Counted from the stretch's first letter, positions 20,392 to 33,858 are shown. The stretch: DNA of 64,000 bases from Prinsepia uniflora (GCA_032719365.1 CM064870.1:42812194-42876193); one strand, 5' to 3'. The notes: a model not told the origin generated them from the sequence alone. Translations and numbers: made by a program.

Positions 20392-22446
20392 TTTAGGGTG
20401 CTAGTGTGAGTTTCGGTGGAGATGGGCTGAAATTTCTATAAACACCATGGTCAACCAAACCGTGAGGGAGAAAGAACCAGAAAGAGCCGGAAGAAAGAAG
20501 GGGGAGGGGAAGAAAAAGAAGAGGGAGAAAATGGTATGAAAACCGCGAGGAAAGGAGAGGAAATAGGAAGCAAAATCGTGAACCTTGTGGGTGAAATCAG
20601 GTTTTGGAGTTATGGGATTGGAACTTCGCCGGTGAGCATTCTCGTGACCTCCTAGAGACCCTAAGGTTTTTTTGAGCTTGAAAATATGGAGTTTGGTACG
20701 AGGGAACATGAGAAAATTGTGGACGACGTGTGGACCGAAAATCTTGATTCCTAAGGGAGACATAAGGTATCTTTTTCTTAGTTTTAAATCCAAAGAACTA
20801 ATTCTAGACTTCAGGAGATGATGATAGGTACTTGAACCGAAGAAAACGATGGAGAAACTGGTGTTTTCTAGTCGGGTTGGGTGACCTGGATTGCAAATAA
20901 CTGAGTCGCGTTGGAGGACAGAGATGATGAATAGTAATTTGCATGGGGGCGTGTGCCACCCCATCTGAAAACCCGTCCAAAACAAAAGTTATAATATTCG
21001 ACTTTACGAGTCTAACAGTATAATTTTTTAGGCGATTAGGTATCGTCTCGGGGCAGTTTTGACTATTTGAAGTTTATGTTTTGTTTTAAAAATTGTTTAA
21101 AAAATCCCATAAAATTAGGGGATTGATGTGTGAGTTAATTGGGATGCTTAGTGACCCTAAGAGTGAATTATGACAGGTGGGGGAGATTTCAGGATTTATG
21201 ACAAGGCATTTAATTCGGTACTGGATAGCGTGGACCGACTGTGAGTGGACCCTTTCTTTCTTAAAATAATTATGCATGTATAGTTAATTGTTTTAAATGG
21301 TTTTTTTGTGTGATTTGGATGATGTATGATTGATTGCAATTTAATATGTTTTTTTAGTGATTTTATGGTTATTTAATTATTATATTTATGGTACGTTTTA
21401 CGAAGTTGTGCGCGATTGTGTTTTGGGGCTTAGGCCCAGGATTTTGAATTGTGATTTGATTCGAAATGTCTTATGTGGGTTTTAATTGTGTGTTCTGAAT
21501 AATGGTGAGTTTTGGATGATTTTATAACAATTGTTCAATGCACGATTTTCAAGAAACTGTATATGTTGTATTTTTGGATTCTGCACTTGGTTTTGGAAAT
21601 GATGTGGATTATAAGAATATGTTCTTCTGAATATGAGATGTGATTTTGGATATGATATATAAATGTGATGTGATGTGGAAACCCTCCTCGAGACATCGAG
21701 GTAATGCTCTATGGTTTCCGAGACTGATATTGTGCTGGATAGTCTCGGACGTCGAGGTAATGCTCCATAGTTCCCAAGACTAGTGAGTAGTCTCAAACGC
21801 CGATGTAATGCTCCGTAGTTCCTAAGACTAGGACTATGACTCAACCGTCGAGCTGGGCTTCGTAGTTCCCGAGTGGTTTAGCCTACCACTAGTGCATATA
21901 TATTGTGATGATTTGGCTTGTAGGCATCGAGCATGGGTTGGTTCAGTATGAATGGCTAGTACAACATGGTTGGTTTAATGTGATCGTTGTGGTTGTGCTT
22001 TAGTATAATCGTATCTGTATTGGTATTTGGTATGGTTTTGTGGTTGCCTTGATTTATGTTATTGCTGGATTTCCGATATTGTATGCATTTGAGGTTTTCT
22101 ATTTTGTTACCTATTCATGGGTTTTTATGGAAATTTACTGTGTGGATGTATAGATTTTTTTTAAAAGAAGGGTAATGATTATGTTTCACAATTATGTTTT
22201 CAAAATTATGTTTTTAAAATTATTTCTGTTAGGTCCACTCACACAATTTTCATGATTTTGAAACCCTCCAAGGTCGTTGCATGTGAGTAGAGGCTACTCG
22301 AGAGGCGGAGACATGAGCTAGCAAGTTGTATGTGTATCCCTTGTCTGACATGGTTTCGAGGGTGAAGTTGGTATCCTGGTTACCTGCCAGACAAGAATAG
22401 GGCCTAGGTGTGGTTCACGATGTGTTTTTCGGGTCGGGTCCTGTCA
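20023..22446 (+). mobile_element. Solo LTR P1 (family P), 2424 bp
   Basis: It starts TGTAATGACTCGGACATTCC and ends GGGTCGGGTCCTGTCA. No PBS follows and no PPT precedes it. The flanks TCCCT (left) and TCCTA (right) are only partly alike, so the target duplication is decayed or off by a small indel. It shares the 'tatcgtctcggggcagtttt' block, the repeated 'gacgtcgaggtaatgctc' units (21680-21860) and the GTCCACTCACAC block with the P2 LTRs. Confidence 0.75.
20358..20388. repeat. (AT)n microsatellite in P1 LTR
   Basis: About 31 bases of alternating A and T upstream of 'gagtttagggtgctagtgtg'. A shorter AT run sits elsewhere in P2 (about 33096-33110). Its place could serve as a TATA region; this is inference. 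Confidence 0.85.
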
Positions 22447-23988
22447 TCCTAGACACTGTTTATGGATTCTGAACTCCAGATTACTGAGGCTTACTATGGA
22501 TTAGCCCACTTCAATTGGACTTAGCGCATGCTTATCCTAGTCAACATGTTCAACTTAAACAAGAATTTGAAGTAACAATGGAAGCTTTTGTGGGAACCTA
22601 AGCAGGTAGCTATCCACTTGGAAATTGATTACCCTTGGACTTTGTACATGATTGAATGTTCCACAAACTTATGTTTAGCAAGAATTATCGCTTTTAATTA
22701 TTTCTCTATGTGAGTTGGATAACCACGTTGATGCACTCAATCATCCTTTATTCTAGGAATAAACAACATTTTTATTTCGTGTTTAAGTGATGACTCACCT
22801 TTGGTTGACTTAAAGCCAAGCGTTTGACCGACGACCTTTTTACTAGTGCCTCGAAGTTTGACTTGGTCAACACCCTTTTGTTCGACATGACCTTTTGACC
22901 GGTGTTATTTGTTATTGGAGTTACTGTTGAATTGGTTAAGCTGGTTTTTGACATAAGAGGCCTTGACCATGCATAGGAGAACTTCAAGGTGGAGTTGTCG
23001 GGATATCATACTCTAGTGGACCTACTACCATGGTCAACATGCGTTATAACTTAGAGTTGACTATTGGCTGCATGGTTGTCACCAAGTGTTAATCTTGGAC
23101 AAGGTCGTTTTGTTGGAACTATGAAGTGGAATTTGGATTAACTGACCGGAACTCATAACCCAGTAATTAAGATCCTAGTATGGAGAATTTTTAGTCACTG
23201 CTCATGCATGTTGCTTTGACCTTTTACTAACGTACTTTCACTAGCTATGTAGTGGTGAGTCTTATCCCCTGATTAATTTGGTAATTCTTATCCAGAAGCT
23301 GGCCTAGGTGTCCGGCCATCAAGAGTGTAGACCCATACTTTGACCCTGAGTCGTAGGATTTCACTTCATCACTTAACTTTTCCCCCCAACAATTTCTTAA
23401 GCTTTCTTTTAGATAACCTCCTCCCTATGTTTTCCTAACACCACTCGAATAGTGGAGTGACATTCCTATCCCTTCGATGATCTTCTACTATTCAGAGTTA
23501 TAAGTATCGAGCTTAGATTTGAGATTTTGATTATTAAGGTTCAGCTGGATGTTAATGGACCTTGAGACTGCTTTTCCGAAGGATCTTACTGCAAATGGGA
23601 TTGACCAAAAATATAGGTACCTTTACGATGGAAATCATCACTAAATTACGGGGTAAGGACTTTTGTATCATTACACCACTTACTCATTTCCGGAAGTTTT
23701 ACTGTATTTCGAGTTAAGGCTGGCAAAAGTATTATACTAATCTTGGACGTATGAGCTAAGAGGAACCTTCATGGAAATCAATACCTCCTTGTTGAGGTGG
23801 CCATCCAGACTTCATTGACTATTAGGTGAAACCTTAGGAACCATTAGTTACGAATTTTTGACAAGTAACAAGTTATGTTATACATCCTTTTCCGGAAGAT
23901 TAAGTTGAACCAGGCTTTGTACCTAGTATTTTTCCTTATACCCAAGTGGAACTCAAGGAGTGGAAGGATCACTTAATTGGTTGGATTA
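22447..23988 (+). pseudogene. R internal region with RT N-terminus remnant
   Basis: Most of the piece is unreadable, but near 23900-23985 the plus strand reads 'PFPED.VEPGFVPSIFPYTQVELKEWKDHL'. This matches the start of plant Ty3 reverse transcriptase (P.S..PYRM.P.ELKEL..QL), with a stop in place of one residue. The frame is interrupted at 23988 by G2 and would resume at 36932. It supports a Ty3 origin for R. No intact protein. Confidence 0.55.
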
Positions 23989-25614
23989 TGACAGGAGCCC
24001 TAGTTATCATATCACCAACACTACGAGTAGGCAAAGCCACTAGGGATCTAGAGCCTTGCTCGATGTCCGAATGAAAATTGACTCAGAATCTAGAGCCCAG
24101 CTCGACGTCGGAGTCATCATAATACTAGTTTTAGGATCTGAAGCCCGGCTCAACGTCTAAGACTAACCAACCAACAAGCATCCAGGTGAGCGTTGTTCAC
24201 AACACAATATATTACATCACAAATATCGAGAAAAATACTTTTATAACCCACATACTACACTTTAAACCAAATCCATAACTAGAAACCTGGGCCTGAGCCC
24301 AAAACACAATGTAAGAAAAATTTCGTAAAACGTGCACTTTAAAATAATTTTTGAAAAATCATCAAAAATCACATAAAAACCACATTCAATCCAATATCAC
24401 GAAAATCACATATAAAAATATTTAAAATATTTAAATATGCATGTGTAATAGTTTAAAGAAAATCAAAGTCCATTCGCAATCCAATTTGTTGTTTATTCTC
24501 GTTACGAACGTTCCTCGTTGACTTCGGGGGCTATGTCTCCTCTCAAAAACCATAATTTCAGGTTACTAAAATCCCACGTAACCTCTTAATAGGATTCCTA
24601 ATTTCTGAATTTTAATTACGAATTTCTAAAATTAAACAGGCACTTCAGACACCTAAACCTACCCCAAGACGGTGTCTGATTATCTCGAAACCTACGCCAT
24701 TGTGTTTGTAACATCGAAAACATTAGAATATATTTTTCATCTAAAATTGCGACACGGTGGCATGCGCCGCCACAGTGCCTTGCGTGAGGTCCTCACGCGC
24801 TAGGGGGTATTGTTCATCGTCATTTTTTATTCTTTATCTTCCCTTCCACATTCTATCTACCCTAAACTAACATAAGAATAGTTCTATGACCTTAAAATAT
24901 AACATCAACCAAGCTTCGAAGTTCGTCTAATGTTTATCCTTTGGTTTTCAGACTTCTCCACAAACAAAGCTCTTTCTCTTTAATCTCAAAATGATCACAA
25001 GAGAATGCAGGAACTATTTCTAGACTTGGTTTCGAGTTTTCTTGTTGAAAACTCAACGATGGCTTTCAACCATGAATTTCTTCTTGTCAAGTTTCCTCAT
25101 CACCAAGCTTCTTCCTTCTTCCCTTCTCCCTGCTCTCTGTTTACCTTCTCTCCCTCTGCTCCACTAGTGGTTCTTCTTAATTCTTGGTTTGGTCGCTCAC
25201 GGGTTAGGGTTGTTCCATTCAAAACTTCCTCACACAATCACTAAAGTCTTTCATGTATGGATGTGTATATAATACCCACAAGGGTAGGTCGATGCAACAA
25301 GGAAGATACATGAGAGTTCTATACAAGTGTCAATATCACCTTATCTCTTGTGCAACTTTACTAAATTACCCTTTAGGCCAAAATTACCAAAATGCCCATA
25401 TAATATTTAGACCCAAAACGAATTTATCCGATCTCGATTTTTAGCCTACCGCCTGTCTACATACTCTGGAGGTCGAGACCTTCATAACGGTCTTTACGAA
25501 ACGTCCCAAAAATAATCAGGTCAAAAAGTCAATATTTAACCCTATAAAGGGTAAAAAGGTCATTCTCCTTTCAATTTTTTAAAATTTACATTTTCAAAAT
25601 CTCGGGCCTTTACA
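23989..25614 (-). mobile_element. G2 3' LTR, internally deleted, 1626 bp
   Basis: The minus strand starts TGTAAAGGCCCGAGATTTTG after a GGAGGGTAGGT tract and ends GGGCTCCTGTCA at 23989. Compared with the 5' LTR, about 550 bp next to the 3' end (counterpart of about 26920-27470) are missing, while the terminal bases remain. It retains 'agagcccagctcgacgtc' repeats (24050-24160) and the 'ggtgtctgattatctcgaaa' block (24672). Confidence 0.8.
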
Positions 25615-26901
25615 ACCTACCCTCCTAAAAAAAATTTGTACTCAAAATTTAAACAATTAAATTTGCAATATCCTGACTTATGTCCGACTCCTATTCGAAT
25701 ATCTGGATATTCAGGTCCTAATACAATACCCATAATCTCTGAGGAACAAATAAATATGTACTCTGAAACTACCAAACACATAAATCATAACTAATGATAA
25801 CTAGCGCATCTGTCACTAGGCCTGGTGTCCCACGAGCTTCTTGTCATGTCACAGCAAACACACGAGCTTGTGGCCCTGAAGATTGGCCAATTTATTTCTA
25901 GTTCCACTAGTTGGTTTTGTACTTCTTCTTGATGTACTGGAAGTCTGACCATAATCTGTTGTGTCTTATCTTGTCATACCACCAGCACTTGACTGATTCG
26001 AGCAATGTCTATTGATATGCCCAGGTTCCTCACAACCAAAACAATGAACCATAGGGAATCTACCTTCCTGTCTACTTGTCGACTACGCCAAGGCTCGGCT
26101 AGTTGGAATTGATATTTATGATTTCAACTCCAAACTTTGGGTACCGCCTAATCCAATCTCTTTACTACCTGAACCCGCACCATTACTACCAGATGATATA
26201 ATATTAATACTATCGCTTCTTGGGACTTTCTAACTCAGGGCATTCGTATACAAACTTTCACATTTTTTAACAGAACATGCTCCAATTGTTGCATTGACAA
26301 ACGTGCCTATACTCGGATAGGGGCATCTGATAACTCCCTCAAAGTGGCATATGAACCCAATGCTACAAATTTCGAAGCAAACTAGGATAGACTTAGAAAC
26401 TTCTTCTCATATTAGGCCACGATCAAACTTCCTTGTTCTAGCCATAGAAATAATACCCCTTTAGCATCACGATATGAACGAGGGCAGAACTGATGTAGAA
26501 ATCTGTCTTTAAAATTTTTCCATGTCACAGCCTGGGCATCCCAGCCTGTCATTTGTAACCCTCACCACTAATGATAAGCATGTTCACTTAACTAAAAAAG
26601 GTCTATTAATACCTTATCATTCGGTGGGCACCACATAACTTCAAAGATTCATTCCTTACGAGTAATCTATCCTTATGCCTGTTTCGGGCTTCCTTCTCTC
26701 GTGAAAATAGCAGTCCCCAACCGTGGGGCTCTCTAGATGTTAAGACCCTCATAACTCGCTCTACCTCATCTTCAGACCATTCACGGGGATCTTGCCTCGA
26801 AGGCATAATCATTACTTTTCTTGTAATAAACACACCTTAGTACACATCTTGCACCTTACACTTGCAATCAATAATAATAAACCTATGCTATGATACCAAA
26901 T
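25615..26901 (-). pseudogene. G2 internal region: gag only
   Basis: From the 5' side (minus): a Gag start 'MPSRQDPREWSEDEVERVM' (about 26770-26805), a degraded core, and an intact CCHC zinc knuckle 'CFGCEEPGHINRHC' (about 26002-26046), followed by about 390 bp to the PPT. The knuckle has all four ligands (C-x2-C-x4-H-x4-C). The stretch between PBS and PPT is complete, so protease, RT, RNase H and integrase were never there or were lost cleanly before transposition. Stops and frameshifts in the core make the present copy non-functional. Mobilisation would need pol proteins from a related autonomous element. Confidence 0.8.
26891..26899 (-). other. Primer binding site of G2
   Basis: The minus strand reads TTGGTATCA, next to the LTR end at 26902; the following bases (TAGC) are mutated from GAGC. 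It matches the initiator tRNA-Met 3' end. Confidence 0.75.
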
Positions 26902-27770
26902 TGATTGGACCCCTCCTGAAACACCAAGATAGTTGTGAGGGATCCTCCTCCCGTCTGATAGTTAATACCCAAAATACTGAAATAGCCTCAAAATATTGTA
27001 CAATAACGATAAAACCATCTAACTGTCAGACCAAGGATAGGTTATACATCCATTTAGGTCACGATACACAGAGCATAAGCTTTACAACATAATTCAAAAT
27101 GCAAAAATTTACCCTAACGTTGACAAGTACACAATATCTAGTTTATGTCTCTACTCCTAAGAAGGTCCCCGTCTTCATGGAACAACCTGAAGGGCAAGTA
27201 AAAACCATAAAAATGTGACTGGACGAAAATAACCTTTGAAAACATATTTTGAAAAACATACGTTTATACCCTCTGTTTTATTAATCTATGCTTGCATATG
27301 GAAAGCCATCGAATTTCACTTAAAATAAAACACAACTCATGACCTCGAAATACGTGAAAAATATGCATAAGAAAATAACATCAGTAAAATCACCATAACA
27401 ATCATACACAAAGTCAACACAGTAATGACTCCCACAACCAATTCATATCTAACACATCCTTGATGCTCAATATTAGTCATCTAATCAACTATACTACTGG
27501 TAGGCAAAGCCACTCGAAATCTAGAGCCCAGCTCGATGTACGAGTGAAAATAAAATTGGATCTGAAGCCCAGCTCGACGTCTGAGTCACCACAATACCGG
27601 TCTTAGGATCTGGAGCCCAATTCGACGTCTGAGACTAACTAACCAATAAGCTTCCTGAGGAGAGTTGTTCGAAACATAATATATCACATCAAAAATGTCA
27701 AAAAAAAATAATTTTATAACCCACATACCAAACTTTTAACCAAATCCGTAGCAAGAAATCCAAGCGTAAG
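26902..27770 (-). mobile_element. G2 5' LTR, first piece (3' end of LTR)
   Basis: Begins with TGATTGGACCCC on the plus strand. It carries the 'ctcctcccgtctgatag' tail, the GTCCAGTCAC block (about 27217) and the repeated 'ggagcccagctcgacgtctg' units (27515-27630). It is cut at 27770 by S2. Confidence 0.8.
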
Positions 27771-28274
27771 TGACAGGACCCACCCCGATCCTCTCTGGGA
27801 CCACATGGGGACGTGCCCTGCTCCCGTCTGACACCCAAAATATATACCAATTTTAACCTTAAACGTTCAAATGCATAAAAACCAAATTAAAGTTTTACAT
27901 CAAGTTCGAAATAAACAGATGTCAGACAAGGGATGAAATCCAAATCACAAGTTTCGAGCACGACTCTAACATAAACCTGCGGGTAAAATCACCCAACAGG
28001 GATTCAGGTACGCAGAAGTAGATCTATCCCTCAGCCTCAGGTTCCTCCTCTACCTATTAGCACGACCTGGAGGGGTTACCAAAACATCAATGGTGAGTGG
28101 GCCGAAACTCAAGTTTATAAAACCGTTTAATAAGTAAAATATATAATTTACCCCTCCGTTTTCCAAATATGCATGCATTGGAATTTAAAACCATAAATCA
28201 TATAGTATGAACCATAAGGCATGTAATAAAACCATAAACATAATTTTAGCCACTGCACTATACACTCCAATCCT

Positions 28275-28432
28275 GACATCCCCGATGTCTGACGTCCCTG
28301 ACGTCCAATAAGGTCACAGTCTCAAGGCTATGCGTGCCACTCGGGTCTCAATTCCGAGTCCAATCCCCGAACCCTGTCCGGGTACGGCATCTCAAATGCC
28401 TAGCGTTCTAGACGCTCGACGTCCCTGACGTC
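28275..28432 (-). repeat. Tandem short hairpins (GACGTC type) in S2
   Basis: 15-nt stem-loops: GACATC/GATGTC with loop CCC (28275-28289), GACGTC/GACGTC with loop CCT (28291-28305), GGCATC/AATGCC (28386-28400), AGCGTT/GACGCT (28402-28416), GACGTC/GACGTC (28418-28432). Spacing within each group is 16 bases. The position, about 500-660 bp from the LTR 3' end, agrees with S1 and S3. A second stem, CTACGG...CCGTAG, lies at 28462-28483. Confidence 0.7.
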
Positions 28433-29152
28433 AAATAAGCAATCCTGCTCCTGAGTCATTCTACGGTCCGGTTCCTCCGTAGAATGACCCCTCGCAGGCA
28501 ATGCACCATGACCACTCCGGGGTACCACATCCGGAGGAGACAGTATCATAAGAATGGATCTATATAGTGCAGTACCAAATACATTTTATTGATATCCACA
28601 TGCAAAACATATATGTATACATAGATAAAATCCGAACCGATCGTTACGTTTCATTAGACGGGGTTCAAACCCAAATACCGTGAAACATGCCATAACCATA
28701 ATTTCAATATCATCAAAACCATTTCTTGATTCCAGCATGTGAACATATAAGTAAATCGGAAAACATTTAAGCATGCAAGTGTTTAATGAAATCGGGCTCA
28801 CTCACAATACAATCCTGCTAGGAACCGAACGTATACCCTCGTCCTGGTACAATTGTACAATCCCTGTCATGTCCAAAGTATACGTAAAGGTCAATATAAA
28901 CCCCTAACATTCAACCATGAAATCCTAGGCTGAAACCGGCCCGGAAAATTCGCCCGAATGCGCTTCCCGAGGCAATAAACCTCAATTTGACCAACTTAAT
29001 GATCTCCGATCGACCCGAAACCACCGCCATTGGATCCGGATCGTCAAAACCTAAAGGATGGTGGTGGTCCCACCAAAAACACTATTCACACGCGCCCCTA
29101 TGCGTAGGTCAACGCGTCAGTCAACGCAGGAACAGTCCTGCTAACGTCAGCA

Positions 29153-29470
29153 TGACGTCATCTGACAGCTGTCAGGTCTGACATGTCAGACTCTGACAGG
29201 TGCCACATGTCAATACCCGATTGGTCCACCTCACTGATCTGTCAGGCCACGTGTCAGATCTGACATGTTCCACGTGTCAGATCTGACATGTGCCACGAGT
29301 CAGCACGGCACTGGTCCACGTCACTGACATGTCAATGACACGTGGCAGTCCCTGATTGGGCCACGTCACTGACATGTCAGTGCTGACTGTGCACTGACAT
29401 GTGACACGTGTCGACAAAAGAGTGGTCCACGTCGCTGACAGGTCTGACAGGGTGCCACGTCATCACCTCT
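29153..29470 (-). promoter_or_regulatory. TGACATGTCA / TGACGTCA cluster in S2
   Basis: A perfect TGACGTCA at 29153-29160 is followed by more than ten TGACATGT, CACGTGTCA and ACGTGG motifs to about 29470. The order corresponds to S1. Putative bZIP-type sites; inference from motif only. Confidence 0.5.
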
Positions 29471-30644
29471 GTCCTCTGACGGGTCGACCCGTTTCTCTGC
29501 AACTGGGTCGATCAGACCCGCGATCATGACCCGGTCACCAATCCTCCATTTCTCAACCATTTTAACTCAGGTTTGTTCCTAACCGTTCGTCTCAATCCCA
29601 TAAAGGGTTCTACCTAATTAAAATCACCAAACAAATCCTGGATCGAAGGCTTACCTCAATGCACAGAATCCGGGTTCCCATCGCCGTTTAGCCTCCGTTC
29701 AGGCCTTCTCAGCTTACAAAAACAAGCTCTTGAGATTCCTATTAGTCCCTAGAATCGATTAGGGTTAATAGAAATCAAAGATACATGATGGAAGTCAAGT
29801 TTCAAATTCTGAGTTTTTTTAAAACAGTTTCGGGTTTTTAGGACCGCCTACCTCGCCGCCGTCCGCCGCCGTGATCACTGCCTTCCCTCTACCTCACCAG
29901 CTCAGTCCAGCCACGCCCAAATCAAAGGTCAGGTGCTACGCAGGTGTGATGGTTGAAATGGGCAGAATGTGGGTGTCGGGTAGGAAAATATATAGAATGG
30001 AGGAAATCTGCTCACACAAAATGGATGGTCCAGATTTGATCTCAGGGATGAGATCAATGGTTGGGATGAAATCTGGGGGTTTCAGATCAATGGCTAGGAT
30101 TAAAAGGTAGATTAATTCTATTTAATCACATAGTGGAGTTTGATCCAATCTAGCCAATGGGTGAGTGACACTTGTCACTCATCTAGGTGTCCTCCAATCA
30201 GAATATCAGAATAAAATATTCGACATGAAAATCGAGACGCGAACCTCCCGATTTCACGTTTCTGACCATAACTTCCTCGTACGAAGTCCGATTTCGGCGT
30301 GCCGCCTGTCTACGGACTCAGGACATTGAGACCTACCTAACGGTCCTTGAGTCATGTGAAAATTAGTTTCCAAACGAAAATTCAACATTTTCGCCCCTAA
30401 AGTCCAAATTACGGTAATGCCCCTGAACTTACGATAGTCATAACTTTTTCTCTGATCGTCCGAATTGGACGTGCCACCTGTCTATGAACTCGTGACGTCC
30501 CGAACTACGTCACGGTCACTGGTCAAAGTCCTTTTGACCCACCAATCAAAAGTCAACAATTTGGCCATACCATTCACAAGGGTAAAACGTCAATTCATAC
30601 ATTAAATTACAATATTCAAATCTTCGAATTTCCGGGGTGTTACA

Positions 30645-31773
30645 CTAAGCCCAAAACACAATGTAAGCGAAATCTAGTAAAACGCGCACTTTAAAATAAT
30701 TTCCGTAAAATCACCAAAAATCACATAAAAATCACATCCAATCCAATATCATATAAATCTCATAGAAAAATACTTAAAATATTTAAATATGCATGCATAA
30801 TTATTTAAAGAAAATCAATGTCCACACCTAGTCTAATTATTTTTTTATTCTCGTTTTGAACGTTCCTCGCTAACTTCGGGGGCTATGTCTCCTGTCAAAA
30901 ACCATAATTTCAGGTTACTAAAATCCCACATAACCTCCTAGCATGATTCCTAATTTTTTGATTTTAATTACGAATTTCTAAAATTAAACACGCACTTCAG
31001 ACACCTAAAATTACCCCAAAATAGTGTCTGATTGCCTCGACACCTCTGCCATTGTGTTTGTAACATCGAAAACACATATGTTGATAAAAAATTGAGACAC
31101 AGTAGCACGTACCCCTAAACATCGCCACAATGCCCTATGCATGGCCCTCATGCTCCAGGGTACTGTTCATCTTCTCATTTACCCGACTTTCTGGTCTCAG
31201 GTCGCCCAACCAAATGACCATGACCGGGTCCTAAACTTGCCATTTTTCATTCTTTTTATTTCCTTCCACATCCAGTGTACCCTAAACTGACATAAGAAGA
31301 GTTCTATGACCTCAAAATCTAAGAAAAACTTACCTTAATTCCTCAACCAATCTTCAAAATTCGTCCAATGGTTATCCTTTGATTTCCAGACTTCTCCGTG
31401 TCCAAAGTTCGTTCCCTTCAATCTCAAAATGATCACAAGAGATTACAGGGGCTATTTTTGGACTTGGTTTCAAGTTTTTTTTTTGTTGAAAACTCAACGA
31501 TGGCTTTCAACCATGAATTTCTCCTTCTCCAGTTTCCTCCTTACCAATCTTCTTCCTTCTTCCCTTCTCCCTCTATTCTTAACTTTTTCTCCCTCTGTTT
31601 CCCTAATGGTTCTTGTTAATTCTTGGGATTGGTTGCTCACGGGTTTGGGTGGTTCCACTCAAAACTTCCTCACACAATCACTAAAGTCTTTCATGTATGA
31701 ATGTGTATATAGTACCTACAAGGGTAGGTCGGTGCAACAAGAAAGATACATGAAAGTTCTAGACAAGTGTCAA
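30645..31773 (-). mobile_element. G2 5' LTR, second piece
   Basis: It continues LTR sequence after S2 ('taagcccaaaacacaatgta') and aligns with 24290-25345 of the 3' LTR, including 'atggctttcaaccatgaatt' and 'acaagggtaggtcg'. It ends at 31773 where element P2 starts. Confidence 0.8.
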
Positions 31774-33815
31774 TGGAATGACCCGGAAATTCAAGAAAGA
31801 TAAAAAGGTGGTTTTAAATGATCAAATGTTGACTTTTAACTTGGACACTTTTTGGACAATTCATGAGTACCATCATGTAGGTCTCAGTGTCCGAAGTCAA
31901 TAAAAAGGCAGTATAGTGAGATAGGAGGTCGAATGGTTTCAATACGGGTCAAAGACGGTTAATGGTATTTTGGTAATTTTGGCACAAACAGTAATTTGGT
32001 AATTTTACAATTTTACATGAGAATCATGTGTGATGTTGACATGTATCTAGATAGGTCTTGTATTCTACCTCCCAAATCTTCCACCGACCTACACACATAT
32101 ATGTGAAGTTTGGGGTGTGGGTGGTTTCGTTCAGTTGAAACCGAAGAGGAGAAAAACCACCATCCACTCACCCAGTGAAGAAAAAAGAGAGGAAAACCAG
32201 AGAGATAAACAGGGTGAGGAAGAAACCAACATGAAAAGAGTGAGGAAGAGGGGGAAGTAGTGAAGAAAAACAGGGAACCGTAGAGTCCCTATATCGGGTT
32301 TTTATTTTTTGGTCAGAAAACTTGGAATGAGACATCGTAATTGATCCCTGGAGTTCATACAACCTTATAGAGGTAAGAAGGATGGTTTTTGGACATGGAG
32401 AAGTCGCTGAACTGCCCTTGGTTGCCATGGCTGAAAACTAGAAGCTCGGATTGTTACTCCTAGGTAAGGTATTTCTATTTTGAGCTTTCAGAAGACATAA
32501 GCAGGTCAGGTCGTCGAGTCGGACGACCTAGAATTGTAGACCCCTCAAGGTTATAAGAAATTGAGCCTACGACTGCAAATTCATGCGAGTGAGGCCCAGT
32601 CGCAAGGAAAGAGGGTGGTGCATGTGGGCACGTGGTCCACCTTTTAGGAGTCTAGCCAATATGAAAGCTTATGTTTTTTTTTTGTTATGAGTCTAATGGT
32701 ATAGTTTTTGAGATGATCAGGCATCGTCTCAAGACAGTTTTGACTGTCCGAAGGTTTACCTCTTTTTTTTTTAAATCTGTTTAAAATCCTTAAAATTGGA
32801 GGGATTAAAATACGAGTTTATTGGGATGGTTAGTGACCTTAAAAAGTGATTGGTGACATGCGGGAAAGATCTTAATAATTACATAAAGGCGTACAATCGG
32901 TAATCGACTGCGATATTTAATTAATTTAAATGTTTTTCTATGTGATTTTGATGATGTTTGATTTAGTATGATTTTGTGTGAGTTTTGGTGATTTTATAGA
33001 AGTTGTTTTAATCCACGTTTTATGAGAAAACTGCATATATTGTGTTCTAAGTTTATATTGGATTTTGGATTTGATTTTAGAAATGATATGAGTTATATAT
33101 ATATATATATGATGTCTCAATATTTGTGCCTTATGATGTGAGCTGTTTGAGTTATGAGCAACCCTCCTCGGTTACTGGTATTGTGATGGGTAGTCTCCGA
33201 CATCAAGGTAAAGCTTCGTTTCTTGAGAATATTGTTGTGACGACTCCGACGTCGAGGTAAAACTCATTTTTCCCGAGTTGGTGCTCACTCAGGCGTCAAG
33301 GTAAATGCTCATTTTTCCCGAGTGACTGGCCTATCTGTAATGCAAGTATCATATGATGATGTGATTTGCAGGAATCGAGGATCGGTTGATTATGTGTGAG
33401 TATGGTTATGGTACTTTGATATGGTTTTATGATTGGTTTTCTTTCTGTTATTGCTGGATTTTCTGACGATTGCAAGTAATTCAAGACTACTTGTTTATTA
33501 TCTGTTTCATCAAGTTTTAATAGTTTAACTTATGCATGCATAGGCTTATAAAACGGAGGGTATAAACGTATATTTTTTAAAATACGTTTTCAAAGGTTAT
33601 TTTTGTCCACTCACATGTTTTTTGGTTTTAATAACCCTCTAGAACTGTTGCACGAAATTCGAGGATGTTCGAGAGGCGGAGGCATGAATTGAGGAAGAGT
33701 ACTCGTATCCCTTGTCTAACAAGTGTTGGTGGGTAACGTCATTATTTTGGGTTACTTGTTAGACGGGAGCAGGGTCAGGTGTGATTTTCTAGTGCTCTAG
33801 GGACGGGTCCTATCA
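31774..33815 (+). mobile_element. P2 5' LTR, 2042 bp
   Basis: Starts TGGAATGACCCGG (expected TGTAATGACCCGG) and ends GGGTCCTATCA, followed by the PBS. Carries the 'catcgtctcaagacagtttt' block near 32725, three 'gacgtcgaggtaaaactc'-type repeats (33195-33310) and the GTCCACTCAC block near 33606. Confidence 0.85.
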
Positions 33816-33818
33816 ACT

Positions 33819-33829
33819 TGGTATCAGAG
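33819..33829 (+). other. Primer binding site of P2
   Basis: TGGTATCAGAG, three bases after the LTR end. Perfect match to the initiator tRNA-Met 3' complement common in plant LTR elements. Confidence 0.9.
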
Positions 33830-33858
33830 TTTGGGTTTAAGATGTGCTTTCAATTGTC

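Larger units (their letters stand above)
27771..30644 (-). mobile_element. Solo LTR S2 (family S), 2874 bp
   Basis: Plus-strand left end TGACAGGACCC, right end CCGGGGTGTTACA; on the minus strand it starts TGTAACACCCCGG. Flanks GTAAG (27766-27770) and CTAAG (30645-30649) match at 4 of 5 bases. The host LTR sequence on both sides rejoins to the intact version seen in the G2 3' LTR (about 24290). Same motif order as S1 in reverse. Confidence 0.9.

Noticed and set aside
20401..20985. 194-codon minus-strand ORF, the longest without N
   Set aside because: Antisense to LTR P1, with no known motif, and P2 does not keep it open. Treated as chance.
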